A stretch of DNA of 38,495 nt from Pseudomonas sp. CBZ-4 (GTDB taxonomy: Bacteria > Pseudomonadota > Gammaproteobacteria > Pseudomonadales > Pseudomonadaceae): assembly GCF_000346755.1 (NCBI RefSeq), contig NZ_ANNV01000070.1:1-38495 (forward strand), read 5' to 3'. The notes beneath the pieces are model-generated. The model was not told where the DNA came from, did no database searches, and worked only from the letters and a program-made list of their open reading frames with translations. Below, piece after piece: positions 18,086 to 29,570 of the stretch; the stretch's first letter is position 1, and every line of letters begins with the position of its first letter. Position numbers and translations under genes: made by a program.

Positions 18086-18436
18086 ATGCGCATCTCCACG
18101 CTCGCCCCTGCTGCCCTTCTGCTCAGCCTGTTCGCCCTGCCAGCTCACGCCGGCACCGACCTGAGCGCACTGGGCGGCGCCCTCAGCTCCCAACTGAGTG
18201 GCAAAACCGGCGACTGCCAGCAACACGCCAAAGACCTGCAAGCCAAGATCGATGCCGCCGAAGCCAAGAACGACACGCTGTCGGTCAAGGCCTATAAAGC
18301 TGCGCAGGATCAGGTCAGCAAAGGCTGTGACAAACTCGCCGAAGGCCAGGCCAAAGTGGATGCCAAGCAGCAAACCACTGAAGCCAAGGCCGACAAGAAC
18401 GACGCCGTGAAAGCCCTGGGCGGTCTGTTCAAGTAA
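18086..18436 (+). CDS. Small secreted helical protein of unknown function
   Basis: This 116-residue protein has a signal peptide (MRISTLAPAALLLSLFALPAHA, cleavage after AHA). The mature chain is rich in Ala, Lys, Asp and Gln and likely forms long amphipathic helices (QAKIDAAEAKNDTLSVKAYKAAQDQVSKGCDKLAEGQAKVDAKQQ), with two Cys (GDCQQH and KGCDK) that could pair. It resembles DUF1090-type periplasmic proteins in style, like the gene at 20237, but I cannot assign it to that family. TTGAGG precedes the start; its own terminator follows, so it is monocistronic. Confidence 0.75.
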   Translation: MRISTLAPAALLLSLFALPAHAGTDLSALGGALSSQLSGKTGDCQQHAKDLQAKIDAAEAKNDTLSVKAYKAAQDQVSKGCDKLAEGQAKVDAKQQTTEAKADKNDAVKALGGLFK

Positions 18437-18451
18437 GCAGAAACACCCGGT

Positions 18452-20195
<1,744 letters not shown>

Positions 20196-20236
20196 GCCCT
20201 CTGCCCCGTCATCAGATTGCGACCTTGGAGCCCCAT

Positions 20237-20632
20237 ATGAAATTTCTCGCCCCTTTTGCCCTGCTGACCGTCGCAACCTTCATGGCCACGCCGCTGCTGG
20301 CGGCCCAGGAAGCGCCACAACTCACCGGTTGCACCGCCAAGCGCCAGGCCATCAGCGCCCAGATCGAACAGGCCAAGGCCCACGGCAACAGCGCCCAGCA
20401 AGCGGGCCTGGAAAAAGCCCTGAGCGAAGTCACCGCCAATTGCACCGACGCGTCCTTGAAGAAAGAGCGTGAAAACAAGGTGCTCGACGCCAAGCACGAA
20501 GTCAGCCGCCGTCAGGCCGACCTCGACAAGGCGATGAAAAAAGGCGATGCCGAGAAGATCAACAAGCGCAAGGACAAGCTCGCCCAGTCGCGCAAGGAAT
20601 TGCAGGACGCGGTGGAAGACCTCGACAAGTAA
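20237..20632 (+). CDS. DUF1090 family periplasmic protein (YqjC-like)
   Basis: This 131-residue protein has a signal peptide (MKFLAPFALLTVATFMATPLLA) and the DUF1090 pattern: TGCTAKRQAISAQIEQAKAHGNSAQQAGLEKALSEVTANCTDASLKKERENKVLDAKHEVSRRQADLDKAMKKGDAEKINKRKDKLAQSRKELQDA. The two Cys (GCTAK and NCTDA) are the conserved pair, and the C-terminal half is a charged coiled coil. Function of the family is unknown. It begins 41 bp after the ligB stop, with TTGGAG before the start, so it may be cotranscribed with ligB. Confidence 0.88.
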   Translation: MKFLAPFALLTVATFMATPLLAAQEAPQLTGCTAKRQAISAQIEQAKAHGNSAQQAGLEKALSEVTANCTDASLKKERENKVLDAKHEVSRRQADLDKAMKKGDAEKINKRKDKLAQSRKELQDAVEDLDK

Positions 20633-20638
20633 TACCGG

Positions 20639-21088
20639 TCAGTGGTCCCGGAACTGTTTATGGCAGGCGCTGCAGGCATCTTCGACTTTCTGCACCGCCG
20701 GCCCCAGGTTGCTGGCCTTGTAAGGCTGCACCTGGCTGGCGGTCACCAATTCACCGGTGGCGGCTTCAAGGTCGCGGGCCAGTTGCAGAAACTGCGCCTG
20801 TTTCTGCCAGACATCGTCCTTGGCGCTGGTGTGATCTTCTTCACGCACGCTCGGGAAATGTTTCCAGGGCTCATGGGACAACGCATCCAGCTTGACCGCG
20901 CCTTCGGCGAATTTCGCGCCGTCGAACGGGATGCGCCCACGCAACATGCCACCCAGGTCTTCGCCGGTCTTGAGCATCTGCTTGAAGATCGCCTTGCGCT
21001 GGCCCAGGGGCGAATTCGGATCGACGCCGCCGCAGGCGGACAGTGTCAGGCAGGCCAGCAATACAACGGTCAGTCTTTTAAAAGTCAT
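20639..21088 (-). CDS. c'-type cytochrome lipoprotein
   Basis: This 149-residue protein has a lipoprotein-like signal MTFKRLTVVLLACLTLSACGG (lipobox LSAC) and a C-terminal heme site CSACH (VEDACSACHKQFRDH). The C-terminal CxxCH on a helical domain with many hydrophobic helices (LGQRKAIFKQMLKTGEDLGGML...LQLARDLEAATGEL) is the cytochrome c' pattern. These bind heme c in the periplasm; some bind NO or CO, and electron partners here are unknown. The start at 21088 places the signal at the N-terminus, though the Shine-Dalgarno is weak. It is convergent with DUF1090 and divergent from mltA. Confidence 0.87.
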   Translation of the reverse strand: MTFKRLTVVLLACLTLSACGGVDPNSPLGQRKAIFKQMLKTGEDLGGMLRGRIPFDGAKFAEGAVKLDALSHEPWKHFPSVREEDHTSAKDDVWQKQAQFLQLARDLEAATGELVTASQVQPYKASNLGPAVQKVEDACSACHKQFRDH

Positions 21089-21151
21089 GGTGGCTTCAGG
21101 GTCACGGGAAACGGCGGCCAGTATCCTCGCCCCGCCCGCAAAGACCAATAG

Positions 21152-21169
21152 CCCTATTAATAATAAGGG
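21152..21169. promoter_or_regulatory. AT-rich imperfect inverted repeat between cytochrome c' and mltA
   Basis: CCCTATTA and TAATAAGGG are near-complementary around a central A, in the only AT-rich part of the divergent gap. It may hold the -10 elements of one or both genes or a protein site. Evidence is limited to symmetry and location. Confidence 0.3.
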
Positions 21170-21217
21170 TTGCTCGCAAACGTCACCGCGCGGGCAATCG
21201 CTTCAGGAAGTGCGTGT

Positions 21218-22405
21218 ATGAATGTCACCTTCACCCCCTGGGCCCGCCGCCTGGCGTGGGCTCTGCCGATGATCGCGCTGCTGGCCGGCTGTGACGCGGG
21301 TAAAGAAACAGCCAAAGAGGCGCTCAAGCCTGAGCCCGCCAAACCTCACGCCGTTGCCACCTATGTCAGTGCGCCGTGGGAGGCGCTGCCTGCGGTATCC
21401 GACAGTGACTTGCTGGCCGGCTTTGAATCCTGGCGCAGCGCCTGCCAACGCCTCAAGGCCGACCCGATCTGGGGCGCGACCTGCGCGGCGGCGACAGGCG
21501 TGCCGGCGAACGCCTCGGCAGTGCGTGGTTTTCTCAAGGAGCAGTTGGACGTGTTCGGCCTGCGCTCGGCAGACAACACGCCAAACGGCTTGATCACCGG
21601 CTACTACGAACCGGTCTACCCCGGCAGCCTGACCCAGACGGCCAAGGCTCATGTGCCGGTATACGGCGTGCCGGATGACCTGATCATCGTCAACCTGGAA
21701 AGCATCTACCCCGAACTCAAGGGCAAGCGCCTGCGCGGCCGGCTCGAAGGTCGCGTGCTCAAGCCCTACGACGATGCCAGCGCGATCAACGGCCAAGGCT
21801 CGACCGCCAAGCCGATTGCCTGGCTGACCGATCCAATGGACCTGCAATTCCTGCAAATCCAGGGCTCGGGCCGTATCCAACTGGCCGGCGGGCGCCAACT
21901 GCGTGTGGGCTATGGCGACCAGAACGGCTACCCCTACCGCCCTATCGGCCGCTGGCTGGTGGAGCAAGGTGAACTGAAAAAAGAAGACGTGACCATGGGC
22001 GCCATCAGCGCCTGGGCCAAGGCCCATCCGCAGCGCATCCCGGAACTGTTGGCGAGCAACCCCAGCTACGTGTTCTTCAGCGCCCGCCCCGACAGCAACG
22101 AAGGCCCACGCGGCTCGTTGAACGTGCCGCTGACCGCCGGCTACAGCGTGGCGGTGGACCGCAAGGTGATTCCGTTGGGCAGTCTGTTGTGGCTATCGAC
22201 CACCAAGCCGGATGGCTCGCCCATCGCCAGGCCCGTGGCCGCGCAGGACACCGGGGGTGCCATTACTGGCGAAGTGCGGGCGGACTTGTTCTGGGGCACG
22301 GGTGCAGCGGCAGGTGAGTTGGCCGGGAATATGAAGCAGCAGGGGCAGATCTGGATGTTGTGGCCTAAAGGCGCGGCGTTGCCGCAGCTGCCCGAAACAC
22401 TCTAA
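21218..22405 (+). CDS. mltA: Membrane-bound lytic murein transglycosylase A
   Basis: This 395-residue lipoprotein (lipobox LLAGC in MIALLAGCDAG) cuts the glycan strands of peptidoglycan, leaving 1,6-anhydro ends. It has the MltA barrel sequences (LITGYYEPVYPGSLT; DLQFLQIQGSGRIQLAGG; VGYGDQNGYPYRPIGRWL) and the C-terminal 3D domain with AAQDTGGAITGEVRADLFWGTG, containing the catalytic Asp region. Length matches the family. AGGAAG precedes the start at 21218. It acts at the outer membrane, periplasmic side; no partner gene is adjacent. Confidence 0.95.
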   Translation: MNVTFTPWARRLAWALPMIALLAGCDAGKETAKEALKPEPAKPHAVATYVSAPWEALPAVSDSDLLAGFESWRSACQRLKADPIWGATCAAATGVPANASAVRGFLKEQLDVFGLRSADNTPNGLITGYYEPVYPGSLTQTAKAHVPVYGVPDDLIIVNLESIYPELKGKRLRGRLEGRVLKPYDDASAINGQGSTAKPIAWLTDPMDLQFLQIQGSGRIQLAGGRQLRVGYGDQNGYPYRPIGRWLVEQGELKKEDVTMGAISAWAKAHPQRIPELLASNPSYVFFSARPDSNEGPRGSLNVPLTAGYSVAVDRKVIPLGSLLWLSTTKPDGSPIARPVAAQDTGGAITGEVRADLFWGTGAAAGELAGNMKQQGQIWMLWPKGAALPQLPETL

Positions 22406-22418
22406 GCGCGAGCTTGAC

Positions 22419-22446
22419 GTGGCGAGGGAGCTTGCTCCCTCGCCAC
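22419..22446. repeat. Second REP family: palindrome around GGAGCTTGCTCC
   Basis: GTGGCGAGGGAGC and GCTCCCTCGCCAC form a long palindrome around a two-base centre. It is a different REP-like element from the GGGAGCGGGC type and appears here as a single copy. Confidence 0.8.
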
Positions 22447-22482
22447 AGATGATCCCCTTCTACAGGGGGTTTATGCCGGCTG

Positions 22483-22869
22483 TCAGATCGAGACGAAGAA
22501 GAAACTCGCAATCAACGCCATCCCCGCGAACCACACCAGCGAACGCAGGATCGCCCAGTCCGCCACATAACAAATGATGTACAACAGGCGACTGGTGATA
22601 AACAACACCGCCAGCACATTGATCGTCACCAACTCCGCCGTACCGGCCAGGTGCGCGATGATCACCGCCGCCGCAAACGCCGGGGTGACTTCAAAACTGT
22701 TGAGCTGAGCGTTGTGGGCGCGTTTGGCGAACCCATCGAGGGTTTCCAGGAACGCACGCGGGTCATGGTTCTGCCGAGGCCCGAACTTGCCGCCGCTGAA
22801 CTTGGCCACCCCCGTGCACAGGTAAGGCAGGAAAATTGCGATCAACACACACCAGAAGGCCACCGTCAT
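22483..22869 (-). CDS. MAPEG family membrane protein
   Basis: This 128-residue protein has about four hydrophobic segments (VAFWCVLIAIFLPYLCTGVAKF; FEVTPAFAAAVIIAHLAG; ITINVLAVLFITSRLLYIICYVADWAILRSLVWFAGMALIASFFF). The RxxHNxxExxP-like segment RAHNAQLNSFEVTPAFA and the SRLLYIICYVADW segment are characteristic of MAPEG (eicosanoid/glutathione-metabolism) proteins. Bacterial members are often of unknown substrate. The start at 22869 has AAGGAA at the right distance; an upstream in-frame ATG lacks one. Confidence 0.87.
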   Translation of the reverse strand: MTVAFWCVLIAIFLPYLCTGVAKFSGGKFGPRQNHDPRAFLETLDGFAKRAHNAQLNSFEVTPAFAAAVIIAHLAGTAELVTINVLAVLFITSRLLYIICYVADWAILRSLVWFAGMALIASFFFVSI

Positions 22870-23061
22870 CACTGATTCCTTTTTTGTTTTCAAACAGAAA
22901 TTAGAGTTTTAGCACTAAATATCGCAAGCCGCACTCCCCGCTATGAACCGCTACACCACCAAAGGTTCTATCCGCCATTTCACGCTTGCCTTGCAACATC
23001 ACGCCGCTGCTGCGGTCCATCCCCCACTGATGCACCCACACCCAACCTCCAAGGACCCCGG

Positions 23062-24321
23062 ATGCTTGAACTTGTCGCCGCCTTCATCTGCCTCACCACC
23101 CTGCTCACCTATGTGAACTTCCGTTTTATCGGCCTGCCCCCCACCATCGGCGTGATGGTCACGGCCCTGGTGTTTTCCCTGATTCTGCAAGGCCTGAGCT
23201 TTATCGGTTACCCAGGCCTGGAAGAACGCATCCAGCAACTGATCGGCCAGATCGACTTCGGCGACCTGCTGATGAACTGGATGCTCTCGTTCCTGCTGTT
23301 CGCCGGCGCCTTGCACGTCAACCTGAGCGACCTGCGCAGCTACCGCTGGCCCATCGGCCTGCTGGCGACCTTCGGCGTGTTGATCGCCACCGTAGTGATC
23401 GGCAGCCTGGCGTATTACATCTTCGCCCTGTTTGGCTGGCACGTGAGCTTCCTCTACTGCCTGCTGTTTGGCGCACTGATCTCGCCCACCGACCCGATTG
23501 CGGTGCTGGGTGTGCTGCGTACCGCCAACGCCTCGAAACCTTTGAAAACCACCATCGTCGGCGAGTCGCTGTTCAACGACGGCACGGCGGTAGTGGTGTT
23601 TACCGTGTTACTGGGCATCGCGCAGTTGGGCGAGACGCCAACCGTGGGCGCCACGGCCATGCTGTTCGCCCATGAAGCGCTGGGCGGCGTGGTGTTCGGC
23701 GGCCTGATCGGCTACCTCGTGTACCTGATGATCAAGAGCATCGAGCAGCACCAGATCGAGGTGATGCTGACCCTCGCCCTAGTGATCGGCGGCTCGGCAA
23801 TGGCCACCGAACTGCACGTCTCCGCGCCGATTGCGATGGTGGTCGCGGGCCTGATCATTGGCAACCTGGGCCGCAAGCTGGCGATGAACGACATGACGCG
23901 CCGCTACCTCGACGGTTTCTGGGAATTGCTCGATGACATGCTCAACGCCCTGCTGTTCGCCTTGATCGGCATGGAGTTGCTGCTGTTGCCCTTCAACTGG
24001 CTGCATGTATTCGCCGCCAGCTTGCTCGCGGTGGCCATCCTGCTTTCGCGCCTGCTGACAGTGGCTCCGGCGATCTTGCTGCTGCGCCGCTGGCGAACGG
24101 TGCCGCGCGGCACCATCCGCATCCTCACGTGGGGCGGTCTGCGCGGCGGGGTGTCGGTAGCGTTGGCCCTGGCCCTGCCGCTGGGTCCTGAGCGGGACCT
24201 GCTGCTGAGCATCACCTACATCGTGGTGCTGTCGTCGATCCTGTTGCAGGGCTTGAGCATCGGCAAGCTGGTCAAGCGCGTGACCCGCGATGACCCCCAG
24301 GCCAGCGCCGAGCCTCACTGA
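23062..24321 (+). CDS. CPA1-family Na+(K+)/H+ antiporter
   Basis: This 419-residue inner-membrane protein has about 12 hydrophobic segments and the CPA1/NhaP motifs SPTDPIAVLG (141-150) and GESLFNDG (167-174), with the exchange Asp of the ND pair at 173, plus RILTWGGLRGGVSVALAL near 345. It exchanges cations for protons to control pH and sodium. Some relatives act on K+, and specificity cannot be read. AAGGAC precedes the ATG. Its stop overlaps the convergent FNT gene by 7 bp. Confidence 0.93.
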   Translation: MLELVAAFICLTTLLTYVNFRFIGLPPTIGVMVTALVFSLILQGLSFIGYPGLEERIQQLIGQIDFGDLLMNWMLSFLLFAGALHVNLSDLRSYRWPIGLLATFGVLIATVVIGSLAYYIFALFGWHVSFLYCLLFGALISPTDPIAVLGVLRTANASKPLKTTIVGESLFNDGTAVVVFTVLLGIAQLGETPTVGATAMLFAHEALGGVVFGGLIGYLVYLMIKSIEQHQIEVMLTLALVIGGSAMATELHVSAPIAMVVAGLIIGNLGRKLAMNDMTRRYLDGFWELLDDMLNALLFALIGMELLLLPFNWLHVFAASLLAVAILLSRLLTVAPAILLLRRWRTVPRGTIRILTWGGLRGGVSVALALALPLGPERDLLLSITYIVVLSSILLQGLSIGKLVKRVTRDDPQASAEPH

Positions 24322-25202
24322 TCCTTGCGAGTCGGCTGCGGATGCCTCGGGTCCGCAGTCTTCTTGTTCGGCAGGCTGCTTTCACTACGAATCTGCGCAT
24401 GACTGATAAGCGCAAAGATAAAACTGCCACCGATGATATTGCCCGCCAACGTCGGCCCGGCGAACACCAGCCAGAAGTCTTTCCATGGCAATTCGCCGGC
24501 AAACACCAGGTAGGACACTTCGGCAGAGCCGACGACGATGTGGGTGAAGTCACCCAAGGCCATGAGGTAGGTGATCAGGATGATGATCCACAGCTTGGCG
24601 CTTTCCATCGACGGGATCATCCACACCATGGTCGCGATCATCCAGCCGGAGACGATGCCTTTGGCAAACATCTGCCCGGGATCGTTCTCCATGACCTTGC
24701 GCCCGATCTCAAGGAAGGCCAGGTCGGTCTTGGTGTCGAAGATCGGCAAGTGCAGCATCACGTAGGCCACCAGCAAGGTGCCGCACAGGTTGCCCACCAG
24801 CACCACCGACCACAGCCGCAACAGGCGCCCGGCATTGGCCAGGGTGGGTTTGCTCATCACCGGCAGCACGGCGGTCAGGGTGTTTTCGGTGAACAGTTGC
24901 TGGCGCGCAAGAATCACCGCGAGGAAACCTGCGCAGTAGCCGAAGCTGGCGATCACCTTGAATTCCTCGCCGTCCGGCAGGCGCGAGTTGAGCAGGCCCA
25001 TGCCCATCAGCGACAGGCCCATGGTCAGGCCGGCGGCGAGCGCAGACCACCACAACGCGGCCACATTGCGCTCCAGCTCCTGGTCGCCCTGGGTCCGGAT
25101 GATTTCATGTAGAACCGCCGCGCGAGGCGGCTGGTTCTTGTCCACATCGGCCTGTTCTTCCTGCGACAGGTTGGGGGTCTTGCCGTCTGTTTGAGTGGCC
25201 AT
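24315..25202 (-). CDS. Formate/nitrite-transporter family protein, YfdC-like
   Basis: This 295-residue inner-membrane protein has a soluble N-terminus (about 45 residues), then the FNT architecture of about six membrane segments (WWSALAAGLTMGLSLMGMGLL; FGYCAGFLAVILARQQLFTENTLTAVLPVM; LWSVVLVGNLCGTLLVAYVML; AKGIVSGWMIATMVWMIPSM; AKLWIIILITYLMALGDFTHIVVGS; GNIIGGSFIFALIS). The QLFTENTL motif is typical of the family. Channels in this family pass small monovalent anions; YfdC-type substrates are not established. The start at 25202 is the natural one but its ribosome-binding site is weak. It is 59 bp downstream of the patatin gene stop. Confidence 0.9.
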   Translation of the reverse strand: MATQTDGKTPNLSQEEQADVDKNQPPRAAVLHEIIRTQGDQELERNVAALWWSALAAGLTMGLSLMGMGLLNSRLPDGEEFKVIASFGYCAGFLAVILARQQLFTENTLTAVLPVMSKPTLANAGRLLRLWSVVLVGNLCGTLLVAYVMLHLPIFDTKTDLAFLEIGRKVMENDPGQMFAKGIVSGWMIATMVWMIPSMESAKLWIIILITYLMALGDFTHIVVGSAEVSYLVFAGELPWKDFWLVFAGPTLAGNIIGGSFIFALISHAQIRSESSLPNKKTADPRHPQPTRKDQ

Positions 25203-25261
25203 GATCGCGTGCGTCCAAGGGGTGCCTGTAGCTACGACACGCCGTGACGGTAGCTGTTCAT

Positions 25262-27172
25262 TTAAAGCGGAATACGCCAGGCCTTGGCCATTTCCACGGT
25301 GGTGGAACTGATCGGTTTGCTCCACGGTTTATTACGCGCCTTATAGTTTTGAACAATGTCTTCAAGCGCGGCGTTGAACTCACCTGGCGTGGTGGCATTG
25401 GCCAGCTTGAGGGCGACCCGGTGCAACAGTTCAACGTTGGACGCCGGCTGGCCCGGGCGGAAAAGCGACGGGTAGATGACCTCACGCGTGAAGTTCTCGG
25501 CTTTCACCGCGATGTCGCGTCTCTTCATTTCGGCGACAGCACGGGTCATCACCTTGGACAAGGGTGAAGTCGCGCCCCGCTTGGCCGCCACCTGCAACAG
25601 TTGTTGGAAATTGTGCTGCCCTGCCGCATTCAAGCGCCCCCCCAGCCACTCGACGTGCTCAGGTCGACGGGCCAGCGCATCCAGATTGCGCAGCGCTGCG
25701 GCGATCTTCGGGGTGATCGTCAAGACGTCGCTGACCCGATTGGCCTCACTGACGGCACTGTTCAAGGCTTGCAAGGCTTGCTGCGCAGTCTTTCGAAACG
25801 TCAGTGCATCCGCAGCGGCCGGGTCTTTTTTCAGCTGTTCCTGCACGCCAGCCAGCAGGGTGTCATCCATCGCTAGTACCGCGCTCTCCATTGACGCGAA
25901 CGTATGACGTTCGCGCGCCGTTTCCCGTGCGCCCAGATGAGCCGTCACCGCCTGATGGGCCTTTGCCTGCAGGTGTTTTTTCTGCTCGGGGGTCATGGTG
26001 AAGTTGACGGTGCCGTTGAACATGCCGCGAAAGTCGCCTTTGTCCGTGTTCAGCGGCAAGGTCACCGTCTGGTCGGCATAGGCCTTGAGTCGCTCTGCTT
26101 GATAAGCCCCGGCAGCCGCGTGTGGCGTGCCGGTCACCTTATCGATGATATTGCTGATAAATCCGCCGCTTTTTACCGGTGCGGTCTCGTCGGACTCGAA
26201 CTTGACGACCAACGACTCAGGCTGGCTCAACGGGCCTTGCGGCTGCGATGACCCGACTACGCCGGGCGCGGGCGTATTGGCGAGCAGTCCACCGTCCTGG
26301 AAAGCCGTGGCTTCTGCCACTTCCTGAAACCCATGGCCTTGTTCTTGCGGGCTCTTGAACAACCCCGGCAGCGAGCCTGAAATACGTGCGGCGCGGGCGA
26401 TATCCATGTCCGGCGTCAGGCCGGCGTTGAACACCACCAATTGCGGGCGGCCATCGAACATGCCGGTGCCGGTGATATTCAGTTGCTTGATCGCCGGAAT
26501 ATGGCGGCTCAACACCTCAAGGTCACGAAAGGTCGGCGCGCCACCGGCACTCAGCCTGTCGGCAATCTTCATCACTTCGCCAGCCCGGGTGTCCCTGGGC
26601 GTCTCGGCGATGTGGGCGAGGATCGACTTGCGCGACTCGTTGCGCATCATCTCTTCCAGGGGAGAAGCCTCGGTTTGCAAGCGCGGCAGCAGGGTCAGCA
26701 ACAGCTGGGAAATATTGCCGGCAGGCCCAGGCAAACGCCCGGCGAGCTTGCCGAGTTTGGAGCTGATGCTTTGCAGCCAGGCCGTCACCGGGTCTTTGCT
26801 ATTGAGCAGGCTGGGCAGGTCGAGGCCGTTCGACAGCTCGCCGAACGTCTTGGCGTTCATGCCACTGGCAAGCAAGGTGGCGGAAATCGCGCCGGCAGAG
26901 GAGCCGGAAATCACCTTCACTCCTTGCAGTTTCCTGCCATCTTCCAGCGCCTGCACCATCCCCGGAAAGGCGATGCCCTTGGCGCCGCCGCCGCTGAGCA
27001 CCAGGTGGCTGGGTGGTGGCGGTGACACCTCTACATCCACTCGCCCATCGTCATGGCGATGGAGGCTCAGTTTGCGGGGGCCCACGTCTTTGACCAGAGG
27101 CGTCTTCACGTCCTGGTCGATGGCTGGAGGCGACGGGGGCTGGATCTGTACAGGGGAACTGGTGACTTTCAT
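25262..27172 (-). CDS. Patatin-like phospholipase with ExoU-like layout
   Basis: This 636-residue protein has a patatin domain with the oxyanion motif GGGAKG at 61-66, the nucleophile motif GSSAG with Ser92, and the catalytic DGG with Asp293 (AFQDGGLLANTPAPG). The Ser-Asp distance of 201 residues is nearly identical to that in the P. aeruginosa type III effector ExoU (Ser142, Asp344). There is no signal peptide; the first 50 residues are Pro/Ser/Thr-rich, as in type III effectors. The C-terminal 250 residues are helical and of no recognised domain, in the place of ExoU's membrane- and ubiquitin-binding region. It probably hydrolyses phospholipids; secretion as an effector is inference. No chaperone or secretion gene is adjacent. 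A hairpin covers its ribosome-binding region. Confidence 0.9.
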   Translation of the reverse strand: MKVTSSPVQIQPPSPPAIDQDVKTPLVKDVGPRKLSLHRHDDGRVDVEVSPPPPSHLVLSGGGAKGIAFPGMVQALEDGRKLQGVKVISGSSAGAISATLLASGMNAKTFGELSNGLDLPSLLNSKDPVTAWLQSISSKLGKLAGRLPGPAGNISQLLLTLLPRLQTEASPLEEMMRNESRKSILAHIAETPRDTRAGEVMKIADRLSAGGAPTFRDLEVLSRHIPAIKQLNITGTGMFDGRPQLVVFNAGLTPDMDIARAARISGSLPGLFKSPQEQGHGFQEVAEATAFQDGGLLANTPAPGVVGSSQPQGPLSQPESLVVKFESDETAPVKSGGFISNIIDKVTGTPHAAAGAYQAERLKAYADQTVTLPLNTDKGDFRGMFNGTVNFTMTPEQKKHLQAKAHQAVTAHLGARETARERHTFASMESAVLAMDDTLLAGVQEQLKKDPAAADALTFRKTAQQALQALNSAVSEANRVSDVLTITPKIAAALRNLDALARRPEHVEWLGGRLNAAGQHNFQQLLQVAAKRGATSPLSKVMTRAVAEMKRRDIAVKAENFTREVIYPSLFRPGQPASNVELLHRVALKLANATTPGEFNAALEDIVQNYKARNKPWSKPISSTTVEMAKAWRIPL

Positions 27173-27175
27173 ACA

Positions 27176-27220
27176 CAGGCTCTCGCTTCAGGATGTAGTC
27201 CTGAGTGATGAGAGAGCCTG
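27176..27220 (-). promoter_or_regulatory. Nested hairpin over the ribosome-binding region of the patatin gene
   Basis: On the minus strand, CAGGCTCTC pairs with GAGAGCCTG (9 bp) and inside it TCAGGA pairs with TCCTGA (6 bp) around a five-base loop. The right arm ends three bases before the start codon and includes the only purine-rich candidate Shine-Dalgarno (GAGAG). Folding would hide it. This may be a translational control, or a cruciform site for a regulator. Confidence 0.55.
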
Positions 27221-27271
27221 GGAAAGATCCACGCGGAATAGTCTGGTAAAGCAAATCAGACCGTCGCGGGG

Positions 27272-27664
27272 TTACTCGTCCTGAAACTGGTCCTTCACGT
27301 ACTTGATTTCAGTGCGACCGTGGGGCGCCGGCAGGCCGTCTTCGCCGAGGTTGACGAAGACCATTTTTTCCACGGTGAGGATGCTTTTGCGTGTGATCTT
27401 GTTGCGCACTTCACAGGTCAGGGTGATGGAGGTGCGGCCGAACTCGGTGGCGGTGATGCCCAGTTCGATGATGTCGCCCTGGCGCGAGGCGCTGACGAAG
27501 TTGATTTCGGAGATGTACTTGGTCACCACGCGCTGGTTGCCCAGTTGGACGATCGCGTAGATCGCCGCTTCTTCGTCGATCCAGCGCAGCAGGCTGCCGC
27601 CGAACAGGGTGCCGTTGGGGTTGAGGTCTTCGGGTTTTACCCATTTGCGGGTGTGGAAGTTCAT
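27272..27664 (-). CDS. YciA-like acyl-CoA thioesterase (hotdog fold)
   Basis: This 130-residue protein has the hotdog pattern of YciA-type thioesterases: HTRKWVKPEDLNPNGTLFGGSLLRWIDEEAAIYA, then YISEINFVSASRQGDIIELGITATEFGRTSITLTCEVRNK. The Asn-x-x-G-T-L-F-G-G start of the active-site helix and the Asp in WIDEEAA are visible. It hydrolyses acyl-CoA, probably of short or medium chains, in the cytoplasm. TTGGAG lies at the right distance from the ATG at 27664. It is divergent from ahcY. Confidence 0.9.
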   Translation of the reverse strand: MNFHTRKWVKPEDLNPNGTLFGGSLLRWIDEEAAIYAIVQLGNQRVVTKYISEINFVSASRQGDIIELGITATEFGRTSITLTCEVRNKITRKSILTVEKMVFVNLGEDGLPAPHGRTEIKYVKDQFQDE

Positions 27665-27732
27665 GGTCACTCCAAAGCGTCTTGCCGAATGATGGGCGAC
27701 ATCATGGCAGAGGCCGCGCCAGAGCTCTATGA

Positions 27733-29400
<1,668 letters not shown>

Positions 29401-29404
29401 GTAA

Positions 29405-29432
29405 CCCGCTCTCTCCTTGTCGGAGCGGGCTT
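29405..29432 (+). terminator. Weak terminator-like hairpin after ahcY
   Basis: CCCGCTC and GAGCGGG pair around an 11-base loop, with only a short T-poor tail. It may reduce read-through from ahcY to metF. Confidence 0.35.
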
Positions 29433-29434
29433 GT

Positions 29435-29522
29435 GTGGGAGCGGGCTTGCCCGCGATGGCGGTGGGTCAGTTGAAGAATGTATCGACTGACCCACTGAAA
29501 TCGCGGGCAAGCCCGCTCCCAC
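29435..29522. repeat. REPIN between ahcY and metF
   Basis: GTGGGAGCGGGCTTGCCCGC and its inverted copy enclose a spacer with a further inverted pair, GTGGGTCAGT / ACTGACCCAC. If the genes are cotranscribed it would fold into a long hairpin in the message. Confidence 0.9.
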
Positions 29523-29570
29523 ATTGACGGTGAACACCTTCCGGTTTTTTGAGTTTCCAAGGATACGACC

